Part shown: positions 1-7,380 of the stretch, piece after piece
Numbering within the stretch: position 1 is the stretch's first letter
Layout of the letters: each line of letters opens with the position of its first letter
Assembly: GCF_041296385.1 (NCBI RefSeq)
Contig: NC_091014.1
Span: 49,060,078-49,124,077, forward strand
Source of the DNA: Aphelocoma coerulescens
Taxonomy: Eukaryota; Chordata; Aves; Passeriformes; Corvidae
Length of the DNA: 64,000 bases
Direction: 5' to 3'
The notes under the pieces: model-generated
What the model was told of the DNA's origin: nothing
Databases searched by the model: none
Seen by the model: only the letters and a program-made list of their open reading frames with translations
Translations under genes and position numbers: made by a program

Positions 1-22
1 TGGTTACACCTAGTGTTAGGAC
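1..22 (+). repeat. Partial monomer, end of a family-B tail
   Basis: The window opens inside the last 22 bp of a family-B tail (TGGTTACACC then TAGTGTTAGGAC). The same ending is found at 11220-11241 and 35832-35853, where it belongs to a complete 183-bp B monomer, so that is the likely type of the truncated unit here. Confidence 0.85.
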
Positions 23-110
23 TTGAGAAATCCACAAAGCCAGGAGCTCCAGGGATACTCCCCATGCGAAAGGCAGGCCAAGCTTATCGCAGCACAGCCA
101 AAACCTTGCT

Positions 111-130
111 CCCTCTTCTTCATTCTTCTT
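111..130 (+). repeat. Pure pyrimidine tract of the monomer body
   Basis: Twenty consecutive pyrimidines built on CTT/TTC triplets. A similar tract occurs in every monomer; family B reads CTTCTTCTTTCTGCTT, with one interrupting G. It gives the array a strong strand asymmetry (C/T on +, A/G on -) about once per 184 bp, next to a G-rich tail on the same strand. No function can be assigned from sequence. Confidence 0.8.
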
Positions 131-170
131 GGAAGTCGCCACAACCCAATGCCTGATTTCTGGCTCAATC

Positions 171-211
171 TAGGGTTAGGGTTAGGGTTAGGGTTACGCC
201 TAGGGTTAGGC
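171..211 (+). repeat. Telomeric hexamer tail, 189-bp class
   Basis: Reads TAGGGT x4, TACGCC, TAGGGT, TAGGC in unbroken hexamer register. It contains three perfect TTAGGG units plus a CTAGGG at the body junction. The TACGCC hexamer overlaps an AvrII site (CCTAGG) shared by most A tails. Four GGG runs with TTA loops are the minimum for an intramolecular telomeric G-quadruplex, and TAGGGTTA is the core recognised by TRF-type Myb domains. Both are known properties of the motif; binding here is inference. Confidence 0.9.
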
Positions 212-388
212 TTGAGAAACCCACAAAGCCAGGAGCTCCAGGGATACTCACCATGCGAAAGGCAGGCCAAGCTTATCGCAGCACAAGCAAAACCTTGCTC
301 CCTCTTCTTCATTCTTCTTGGAACTTGCCACAGCCCAATGCCCGATTTCTGTCTCAATCTAGGGTTAGGGTTACGCCTAGGGTTAGGC
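212..388 (+). repeat. A-prime 177-bp monomer (GCACAAGC subtype)
   Basis: Family-A body with GCACAAGCAAAACC in place of GCACAGCCAAAACC, GGAACTTGCCACAGCCC, GCCCGATTT and TTTCTGTCTC. The tail is 29 bp: two TAGGGT, TACGCC, TAGGGT, TAGGC. It differs from a 189-bp tail by exactly two hexamers. This unit begins GAGAAACCC, a variant also found at 11431 and 36043. Confidence 0.9.
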
Positions 389-572
389 TTGAGAAAACCA
401 CAAAGCCAGGAGCTCCAGGGACACTCACCATGCGAAAGGCAGGCCAAGTTGAGCACGATACAGTTAAAACCTTGCTCCCTCTTCTTCTTTCTGCTTGGAA
501 CTCGCTGCCGCCCAATGCCACATTTCTGGCTCAAAATAGGGTTATGGTCGTGGTTACACCTAGTGTTAGGGT
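389..572 (+). repeat. Reference family-B monomer (184 bp)
   Basis: Body 389-536 (148 bp, same length as family A) with GGGACACTCACCATG, the arm TTGAGCACGATACAGTT, TTTCTGCTTGGAACTCG and CTGCCGCCC. It lacks the HindIII site of family A. The 36-bp tail is a degenerate hexamer series. Because 184 leaves remainder 1 on division by three, each B unit shifts the reading frame, which ends most of the long open frames. Confidence 0.92.
537..572 (+). repeat. Degenerate telomeric tail of family B
   Basis: Divides exactly into six hexamers in the register of the A tail: TAGGGT, TATGGT, CGTGGT, TACACC, TAGTGT, TAGGGT. TACACC sits where A tails have TACGCC. I read this as an old telomeric tract that has drifted; it keeps only isolated GGG runs and should not form a simple four-tract quadruplex. 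Confidence 0.8.
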
Positions 573-761
573 TTGAGAAATCCACAAAGCCAGGAGCTCC
601 AGGGATACTCAGCATGCGAAAGGCAGGCCAAGCTTATCGCAGCACAAGCAAAACCTTGCTCCCTCTTCTTCATTCTTCTTGGAACTTGCCACAGCCCAAT
701 GCCCGATTTCTGTCTCAATCTAGGGTTAGGGTTAGGGTTAGGGTTACGCCTAGGGTTAGGC

Positions 762-938
762 TTGAGAAAACCACAAAGCCAGGAGCTCCAGGGATACTCC
801 CCATGCGAAAGGCAGGCCAAGCTTATCGCAGCACAGCCAAAACCTTGCTCCCACTTCTTCATTCTTATTGGAATTCACCACAGCCCAATGCCCGATTTCT
901 GGCTCAAACTAGGGTTAGGGTTACGCCTAGGGTTAGGC
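762..938 (+). repeat. A177 monomer with EcoRI site
   Basis: Family-A body with CCCACTTCTTC, ATTCTTATTGG and an EcoRI site (GAATTC) in GGAATTCACC, then GCCCGATTT. The tail is the 29-bp class. It is one of the commonest A subtypes in the window (for example 1868, 2229, 3335, 4808, 5914, 7020) and is nearly always followed by a B unit. Confidence 0.9.
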
Positions 939-1122
939 TTGAGAAAACCACAAAGCCAGGAGCTCCAGGGACACTCACCATGCGAAAGGCAGGCCAAGTT
1001 GAGCACGATACAGTTAAAACCTTGCTCCCTCTTCTTCTTTCTGCTTGGAACTTGCCGCCGCCCAATGCCCCATTTCTGGCCCTAACTTCGGTTATGTTTA
1101 TGGTTACACCTAGTGTTAGGAT
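939..1122 (+). repeat. B monomer with CCCTAAC-type tail
   Basis: 184-bp B unit with GGAACTTGCCGCCGCCC and a tail entered as GGCCCTAACTTCGG, then TTATGTTTATGG, TTACACC, TAGTGTTAGGAT. The TAGGGTTATGGTCG stretch of the reference B tail is replaced. The type recurs at 2045, 2406, 3512, 4985, 6091, 7197, 10148, 10509, 12158, 14174, 15647, 18029 and later copies, always followed by an A unit. Confidence 0.88.
1080..1086 (-). repeat. Isolated C-strand telomere hexamer (CCCTAAC)
   Basis: The only recurrent telomeric hexamer in reverse orientation seen in the array, at the body/tail border of the B subtype at 939. It is a single hexamer surrounded by + oriented degenerate hexamers. It most likely arose by substitution from CTCAAACTAGG rather than by inversion. 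Confidence 0.7.
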
Positions 1123-1311
1123 TTGAGAAATCCACAAAGCCAGGAGCTCCAGGGATACTCAGCATGCGAAAGGCAGGCCAAGCTTATCGCAGCACAGCCA
1201 AAACCTTGCTCCCACTTCTTCATTCTTCTTGGAAGTCGCCACAACCCAATGCCTGATTTCTGGCTCAAACTAGGGTTAGGGTTAGGGTTAGGGTTATGCC
1301 TAGGGTAAGGT

Positions 1312-1495
1312 TTGAGAAAACCACAAAGCCAGGAGCTCCAGGGACACTCACCATGTGAAAGGCAGGCCAAGTTGAGCACGATACAGTTAAAAGCTTGCTC
1401 CCTCTTCTTCTTTCTGCTTGGAACTCGCCGCCGCCCAATGCCCCATTTCTGGCTCCAACTAGGATTATGGTCGTGGTTACACCTAGTGTTAGGGT
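1312..1495 (+). repeat. B monomer, CATGTGAAAGG / AAAAGCTT subtype
   Basis: 184-bp B unit with CATGTGAAAGG instead of CATGCGAAAGG (a CG to TG change), TTAAAAGCTTGC (creating a HindIII site absent from other B units) and a tail beginning CCAACTAGGATTATGG. It is preceded by the tail ending GGGTAAGG. It recurs at 2779, 3885, 5358, 6464, 7570, 9048, 12531, 14547, 16020 and many later positions. The 5358 copy has ACTCACCG instead of ACTCGCCG, another CG to CA change. Confidence 0.88.
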
Positions 1496-1678
1496 TTGAG
1501 AAATCCACAAAGCCAGGAGCTCCAGGGATACTCCCCATGCGAAAGGCAGGCCAAGCTTATCGCAGCACAGCCAAAACCTTGCTCCCTCTTCTTCTTTCTG
1601 CTTGGAACTTGCCACAGCCCAATGCCCGATTTCTGGCTCAAACTAGGGTTAGGGTTAGGGTTACGCCTAGGGTTAGGC
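1496..1678 (+). repeat. A-B-A hybrid monomer (183 bp)
   Basis: The left arm is family A (AAGCTTATCGCAGC), the pyrimidine segment is family B (TTTCTGCTTGGAACTT), and the right part is family A again (GCCACAGCCC, GCCCGATTT). The tail has three leading TAGGGT hexamers, so it is the only A-class length between 177 and 189. The internal B patch suggests a short gene-conversion tract of some tens of bases. Copies occur at 2963, 5542, 6648, 12715, 18586, 30154, 31260, 37327, 43210 and 54042. Confidence 0.87.
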
Positions 1679-1867
1679 TTGAGAAAACCACAAAGCCAGG
1701 AGCTCCAGGGACACTCACCATGCAAAAGGCAGGCCACGTTGAGCACGATACAGCCAAAACCTTGCTCCCTCTTCTTCATTCTTCTTGGAAGTCGCCACAA
1801 CCCAATGCCTGATTTCTGGCTCAATCTAGGGTTAGGGTTAGGGTTAGGGTTACGCCTAGGGTTAGGC
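1679..1867 (+). repeat. B-A hybrid monomer (189 bp)
   Basis: The left part is family B (GGGACACTCACC, CACGTTGAGCACGATACAG) with two private changes, CATGCAAAAGG and GGCCACG. It changes to family A from ACAGCCAAAACC onward and ends in a full 41-bp telomeric tail. It usually follows the A-B-A hybrid directly, but occurs alone at 8670 (copy 33282), which shows it also moved independently. Confidence 0.87.
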
Positions 1868-2228
1868 TTGAGAAAACCACAAAGCCAGGAGCTCCAGGGA
1901 TACTCCCCATGCGAAAGGCAGGCCAAGCTTATCGCAGCACAGCCAAAACCTTGCTCCCACTTCTTCATTCTTATTGGAATTCACCACAGCCCAATGCCCG
2001 ATTTCTGGCTCAAACTAGGGTTAGGGTTACGCCTAGGGTTAGGCTTGAGAAAACCATAAAGCCAGGAGCTCCAGGGACACTCACCATGCGAAAGGCAGGC
2101 CAAGTTGAGCACGATACAGTTAAAACCTTGCTCCCTCTTCTTCTTTCTGCTTGGAACTTGCCGCCGCCCAATGCCCCATTTCTGGCCCTAACTTCGGTTA
2201 TGTTTATGGTTACACCTAGTGTTAGGAT

Positions 2229-2589
2229 TTGAGAAATCCACAAAGCCAGGAGCTCCAGGGATACTCCCCATGCGAAAGGCAGGCCAAGCTTATCGCAGCA
2301 CAGCCAAAACCTTGCTCCCACTTCTTCATTCTTATTGGAATTCACCACAGCCCAATGCCCGATTTCTGGCTCAAACTAGGGTTAGGGTTACGCCTAGGGT
2401 TAGGCTTGAGAAAACCACAAAGCCAGGAGCTCCAGGGACACTCACCATGCGAAAGGCAGGCCAAGTTGAGCACGATACAGTTAAAACCTTGCTCCCTCTT
2501 CTTCTTTCTGCTTGGAACTTGCCGCCGCCCAATGCCCCATTTCTGGCCCTAACTTCGGTTATGTTTATGGTTACACCTAGTGTTAGGAT
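2229..2589 (+). repeat. 361-bp dimer (A177-B184) between hexamer repeats
   Basis: Monomers at 2229 and 2406 form an extra A177-B184 pair between the 1106-bp repeats at 1123 and 2590, so the local period is 1467 bp instead of 1106. The pair duplicates the last two monomers of the preceding hexamer, as expected from an unequal exchange by two units. Confidence 0.85.
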
Positions 2590-3695
2590 TTGAGAAATCC
2601 ACAAAGCCAGGAGCTCCAGGGATACTCAGCATGCGAAAGGCAGGCCAAGCTTATCGCAGCACAGCCAAAACCTTGCTCCCACTTCTTCATTCTTCTTGGA
2701 AGTCGCCACAACCCAATGCCTGATTTCTGGCTCAAACTAGGGTTAGGGTTAGGGTTAGGGTTATGCCTAGGGTAAGGTTTGAGAAAACCACAAAGCCAGG
2801 AGCTCCAGGGACACTCACCATGTGAAAGGCAGGCCAAGTTGAGCACGATACAGTTAAAAGCTTGCTCCCTCTTCTTCTTTCTGCTTGGAACTCGCCGCCG
2901 CCCAATGCCCCATTTCTGGCTCCAACTAGGATTATGGTCGTGGTTACACCTAGTGTTAGGGTTTGAGAAATCCACAAAGCCAGGAGCTCCAGGGATACTC
3001 CCCATGCGAAAGGCAGGCCAAGCTTATCGCAGCACAGCCAAAACCTTGCTCCCTCTTCTTCTTTCTGCTTGGAACTTGCCACAGCCCAATGCCCGATTTC
3101 TGGCTCAAACTAGGGTTAGGGTTAGGGTTACGCCTAGGGTTAGGCTTGAGAAAACCACAAAGCCAGGAGCTCCAGGGACACTCACCATGCAAAAGGCAGG
3201 CCACGTTGAGCACGATACAGCCAAAACCTTGCTCCCTCTTCTTCATTCTTCTTGGAAGTCGCCACAACCCAATGCCTGATTTCTGGCTCAATCTAGGGTT
3301 AGGGTTAGGGTTAGGGTTACGCCTAGGGTTAGGCTTGAGAAAACCACAAAGCCAGGAGCTCCAGGGATACTCCCCATGCGAAAGGCAGGCCAAGCTTATC
3401 GCAGCACAGCCAAAACCTTGCTCCCACTTCTTCATTCTTATTGGAATTCACCACAGCCCAATGCCCGATTTCTGGCTCAAACTAGGGTTAGGGTTACGCC
3501 TAGGGTTAGGCTTGAGAAAACCATAAAGCCAGGAGCTCCAGGGACACTCACCATGCGAAAGGCAGGCCAAGTTGAGCACGATACAGTTAAAACCTTGCTC
3601 CCTCTTCTTCTTTCTGCTTGGAACTTGCCGCCGCCCAATGCCCCATTTCTGGCCCTAACTTCGGTTATGTTTATGGTTACACCTAGTGTTAGGAT
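2590..3695 (+). repeat. 1106-bp hexamer higher-order repeat, second copy
   Basis: Starts at 2590, 2779, 2963, 3146, 3335 and 3512 repeat the types and lengths seen from 1123, including the private CATGCAAAAGG change and the AAACCATAAAG variant in the last unit (2045 and 3512). That shared variant makes these two copies closer to each other than to those at 5169 and 6275, which read AAACCACAAAG. Confidence 0.88.
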
Positions 3696-5168
3696 TTGAG
3701 AAATCCACAAAGCCAGGAGCTCCAGGGATACTCCCCATGCGAAAGGCAGGCCAAGCTTATCGCAGCACAGCCAAAACCTTGCTCCCACTTCTTCATTCTT
3801 CTTGGAAGTCGCCACAACCCAATGCCTGATTTCTGGCTCAAACTAGGGTTAGGGTTAGGGTTAGGGTTATGCCTAGGGTAAGGTTTGAGAAAACCACAAA
3901 GCCAGGAGCTCCAGGGACACTCACCATGTGAAAGGCAGGCCAAGTTGAGCACGATACAGTTAAAAGCTTGCTCCCTCTTCTTCTTTCTGCTTGGAACTCG
4001 CCGCCGCCCAATGCCCCATTTCTGGCTCCAACTAGGATTATGGTCGTGGTTACACCTAGTGTTAGGGTTTGAGAAATCCACAAAGCCAGGAGCTCCAGGG
4101 ATACTCAGCATGCGAAAGGCAGGCCAAGCTTATCGCAGCACAGCCAAAACCTTGCTCCCTCTTCTTCATTCTTCTTGGAAGTCGCCACAACCCAATGCCT
4201 GATTTCTGGCTCAATCTAGAGTTAGGGTTAGGATTAGGGTTACGCCTAGGGTAAGGTTTGAGAAAACCACAAAGCCAGGAGCTCCAGGGATACTCACCAT
4301 GCGAAAGGCAGGCCAAGCTTATCGCAGCACAAGCAAAACCTTGCTCCCTCTTCTTCATTCTTCTTGGAACTTGCCACAGCCCAATGCCCGATTTCTGTCT
4401 CAATCTAGGGTTAGGGTTACGCCTAGGGTTAGGCTTGAGAAAACCACAAAGCCAGGAGCTCCAGGGACACTCACCATGCGAAAGGCAGGCCAAGTTGAGC
4501 ACGATACAGTTAAAACCTTGCTCCCTCTTCTTCTTTCTGCTTGGAACTCGCTGCCGCCCAATGCCACATTTCTGGCTCAAAATAGGGTTATGGTCGTGGT
4601 TACACCTAGTGTTAGGGTTTGAGAAATCCACAAAGCCAGGAGCTCCAGGGATACTCAGCATGCGAAAGGCAGGCCAAGCTTATCGCAGCACAAGCAAAAC
4701 CTTGCTCCCTCTTCTTCATTCTTCTTGGAACTTGCCACAGCCCAATGCCCGATTTCTGTCTCAATCTAGGGTTAGGGTTAGGGTTAGGGTTACGCCTAGG
4801 GTTAGGCTTGAGAAAACCACAAAGCCAGGAGCTCCAGGGATACTCCCCATGCGAAAGGCAGGCCAAGCTTATCGCAGCACAGCCAAAACCTTGCTCCCAC
4901 TTCTTCATTCTTATTGGAATTCACCACAGCCCAATGCCCCATTTCTGGCTCAAACTAGGGTTAGGGTTACGCCTAGGGTTAGGCTTGAGAAAACCACAAA
5001 GCCAGGAGCTCCAGGGACACTCACCATGCGAAAGGCAGGCCAAGTTGAGCACGATACAGTTAAAACCTTGCTCCCTCTTCTTCTTTCTGCTTGGAACTTG
5101 CCGCCGCCCAATGCCCCATTTCTGGCCCTAACTTCGGTTATGTTTATGGTTACACCTAGTGTTAGGAT
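3696..5168 (+). repeat. Eight-monomer linker segment
   Basis: Starts 3696 (A189), 3885 (B184), 4069 (A189 with decayed tail), 4258 (A-prime 177), 4435 (B184), 4619 (A-prime 189), 4808 (A177) and 4985 (B184). Positions 4062-4661 closely resemble 16-615, 4046 bp upstream, so this segment carries part of the left-flank trimer structure. The left edge of the 24.6-kb superrepeat falls inside it at about 3871. Confidence 0.82.
4069..4257 (+). repeat. A189 monomer with decayed telomeric tail
   Basis: The 41-bp tail (4217-4257) reads TAGAGT, TAGGGT, TAGGAT, TAGGGT, TACGCC, TAGGGT, AAGGT. Two of four GGG runs are lost, so the quadruplex potential of the normal 189-bp tail is broken. The same decayed tail occurs in the units starting at 7754, 9232, 14731, 19692, 22998, 26297, 28681, 32366, 33844, 39343, 44316, 47622, 50921, 55148, 58454 and 61753, always after the CATGTGAAAGG B subtype. 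Confidence 0.88.
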
Positions 5169-7380
5169 TTGAGAAATCCACAAAGCCAGGAGCTCCAGGG
5201 ATACTCAGCATGCGAAAGGCAGGCCAAGCTTATCGCAGCACAGCCAAAACCTTGCTCCCACTTCTTCATTCTTCTTGGAAGTCGCCACAACCCAATGCCT
5301 GATTTCTGGCTCAAACTAGGGTTAGGGTTAGGGTTAGGGTTATGCCTAGGGTAAGGTTTGAGAAAACCACAAAGCCAGGAGCTCCAGGGACACTCACCAT
5401 GTGAAAGGCAGGCCAAGTTGAGCACGATACAGTTAAAAGCTTGCTCCCTCTTCTTCTTTCTGCTTGGAACTCACCGCCGCCCAATGCCCCATTTCTGGCT
5501 CCAACTAGGATTATGGTCGTGGTTACACCTAGTGTTAGGGTTTGAGAAATCCACAAAGCCAGGAGCTCCAGGGATACTCCCCATGCGAAAGGCAGGCCAA
5601 GCTTATCGCAGCACAGCCAAAACCTTGCTCCCTCTTCTTCTTTCTGCTTGGAACTTGCCACAGCCCAATGCCCGATTTCTGGCTCAAACTAGGGTTAGGG
5701 TTAGGGTTACGCCTAGGGTTAGGCTTGAGAAAACCACAAAGCCAGGAGCTCCAGGGACACTCACCATGCAAAAGGCAGGCCACGTTGAGCACGATACAGC
5801 CAAAACCTTGCTCCCTCTTCTTCATTCTTCTTGGAAGTCGCCACAACCCAATGCCTGATTTCTGGCTCAATCTAGGGTTAGGGTTAGGGTTAGGGTTACG
5901 CCTAGGGTTAGGCTTGAGAAAACCACAAAGCCAGGAGCTCCAGGGATACTCCCCATGCGAAAGGCAGGCCAAGCTTATCGCAGCACAGCCAAAACCTTGC
6001 TCCCACTTCTTCATTCTTATTGGAATTCACCACAGCCCAATGCCCGATTTCTGGCTCAAACTAGGGTTAGGGTTACGCCTAGGGTTAGGCTTGAGAAAAC
6101 CACAAAGCCAGGAGCTCCAGGGACACTCACCATGCGAAAGGCAGGCCAAGTTGAGCACGATACAGTTAAAACCTTGCTCCCTCTTCTTCTTTCTGCTTGG
6201 AACTTGCCGCCGCCCAATGCCCCATTTCTGGCCCTAACTTCGGTTATGTTTATGGTTACACCTAGTGTTAGGATTTGAGAAATCCACAAAGCCAGGAGCT
6301 CCAGGGATACTCAGCATGCGAAAGGCAGGCCAAGCTTATCGCAGCACAGCCAAAACCTTGCTCCCACTTCTTCATTCTTCTTGGAAGTCGCCACAACCCA
6401 ATGCCTGATTTCTGGCTCAAACTAGGGTTAGGGTTAGGGTTAGGGTTATGCCTAGGGTAAGGTTTGAGAAAACCACAAAGCCAGGAGCTCCAGGGACACT
6501 CACCATGTGAAAGGCAGGCCAAGTTGAGCACGATACAGTTAAAAGCTTGCTCCCTCTTCTTCTTTCTGCTTGGAACTCGCCGCCGCCCAATGCCCCATTT
6601 CTGGCTCCAACTAGGATTATGGTCGTGGTTACACCTAGTGTTAGGGTTTGAGAAATCCACAAAGCCAGGAGCTCCAGGGATACTCCCCATGCGAAAGGCA
6701 GGCCAAGCTTATCGCAGCACAGCCAAAACCTTGCTCCCTCTTCTTCTTTCTGCTTGGAACTTGCCACAGCCCAATGCCCGATTTCTGGCTCAAACTAGGG
6801 TTAGGGTTAGGGTTACGCCTAGGGTTAGGCTTGAGAAAACCACAAAGCCAGGAGCTCCAGGGACACTCACCATGCAAAAGGCAGGCCACGTTGAGCACGA
6901 TACAGCCAAAACCTTGCTCCCTCTTCTTCATTCTTCTTGGAAGTCGCCACAACCCAATGCCTGATTTCTGGCTCAATCTAGGGTTAGGGTTAGGGTTAGG
7001 GTTACGCCTAGGGTTAGGCTTGAGAAAACCACAAAGCCAGGAGCTCCAGGGATACTCCCCATGCGAAAGGCAGGCCAAGCTTATCGCAGCACAGCCAAAA
7101 CCTTGCTCCCACTTCTTCATTCTTATTGGAATTCACCACAGCCCAATGCCCGATTTCTGGCTCAAACTAGGGTTAGGGTTACGCCTAGGGTTAGGCTTGA
7201 GAAAACCACAAAGCCAGGAGCTCCAGGGACACTCACCATGCGAAAGGCAGGCCAAGTTGAGCACGATACAGTTAAAACCTTGCTCCCTCTTCTTCTTTCT
7301 GCTTGGAACTTGCCGCCGCCCAATGCCCCATTTCTGGCCCTAACTTCGGTTATGTTTATGGTTACACCTAGTGTTAGGAT
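5169..7380 (+). repeat. Two adjacent 1106-bp hexamer repeats
   Basis: Starts 5169, 5358, 5542, 5725, 5914, 6091, then 6275, 6464, 6648, 6831, 7020, 7197. This is an uninterrupted tandem pair of the six-monomer repeat. Copy 2 of the superrepeat holds the equivalent pair at 29781-31992. One difference there is that the first monomer reads ACTCCCCATG where 5169 reads ACTCAGCATG. Confidence 0.9.

Larger units (their letters stand above)
23..211 (+). repeat. Reference A189 monomer
   Basis: First complete monomer, 148-bp body (23-170) plus 41-bp tail. The body has the family-A arm with a HindIII site (AAGCTT) and TATCGCAGCACAGCC, the ATTCTTCTT segment, then GTCGCCACAACCC and GCCTGATTT. The tail has four TAGGGT hexamers, TACGCC, TAGGGT and TAGGC. 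With four consecutive GGG runs spaced by TTA it is the longest tail class seen. The unit has no coding meaning: 189 is a multiple of three, so frames simply read through it. Confidence 0.93.
23..1122 (+). repeat. Two 550-bp trimer repeats (A189-A177-B184)
   Basis: Monomers at 23, 212, 389 and again at 573, 762, 939 follow the order 189, 177, 184 bp, giving a period of 550 bp. The two trimers are not identical: the second uses an A-prime first unit, an EcoRI-bearing A second unit and the CCCTAAC type of B unit. The pair recurs at 11242-12341 and 35854-36953. Confidence 0.88.
1..1875 (+). repeat. Left-edge block, repeated at 11220 and 35832
   Basis: Positions 1-1875 match 11220-13094 and 35832-37706 almost base for base (offsets 11,219 and 35,831). 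Differences seen include CTCGCTGCC at 506 against CTCGCCGCC near 11725, and GTTAGGGT against GTTAGGCT just before the unit at 573. The match ends at 1876, where this unit reads GAGAAAACC and the other two read GAGAAACCC. The true left end lies outside the window. Confidence 0.87.
1123..2228 (+). repeat. 1106-bp hexamer higher-order repeat
   Basis: Six monomers at 1123 (A189), 1312 (B184), 1496 (A-B-A hybrid, 183), 1679 (B-A hybrid, 189), 1868 (A177) and 2045 (B184) total 1106 bp. The same ordered set recurs at 2590-3695, 5169-6274, 6275-7380 and 18213-19318, and in the downstream superrepeat copies. Having the same two hybrids in the same order shows that the set was amplified as a unit. Confidence 0.9.

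Noticed and set aside
50..57. GGAGCTCC palindrome as a regulatory site
   Set aside because: An 8-bp palindrome conserved in nearly every monomer is expected from shared descent; nothing else suggests function.
23..211. tRNA-derived SINE or Pol III promoter in the body
   Set aside because: I found no B-box-like GGTTCGANTCC, no A-tail and no target-site duplications; units are strictly tandem.
212..388. Identity with the 177-bp minichromosome satellite of Trypanosoma brucei, which also has TTAGGG telomeres
   Set aside because: Only the length coincides. Here 177 is one of several lengths on a 148-bp body, and the body does not resemble what I recall of that satellite.
501..512. CTCF-like site in the GCCGCCGCCC stretch, as in human subtelomeric promoters
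   Set aside because: Only general GC-richness agrees; the CCGCGNGGNGGCAG core is not present on either strand.
16..615. Minus-strand frame of 199 codons with NPNPNP runs
   Set aside because: The runs are the reverse complement of TTAGGG read in one frame; the same open frame recurs wherever units of 177 or 189 bp are adjacent.
1080..1110. CENP-B box in the TTCGG stretch, or around CATGCGAAAGG
   Set aside because: The essential TTCG-A-CGGG spacing is not met in either place on either strand, so a centromeric reading is not supported.
23..1126. Open frame of 367 codons (copies at 11242 and 35854), and similar frames of 286-408 codons
   Set aside because: It crosses monomer bodies and telomeric tails alike, starts at TTG, has counterparts in other frames and on the other strand, and is explained by monomer lengths divisible by three. 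There is no promoter, splice or codon-constraint evidence.
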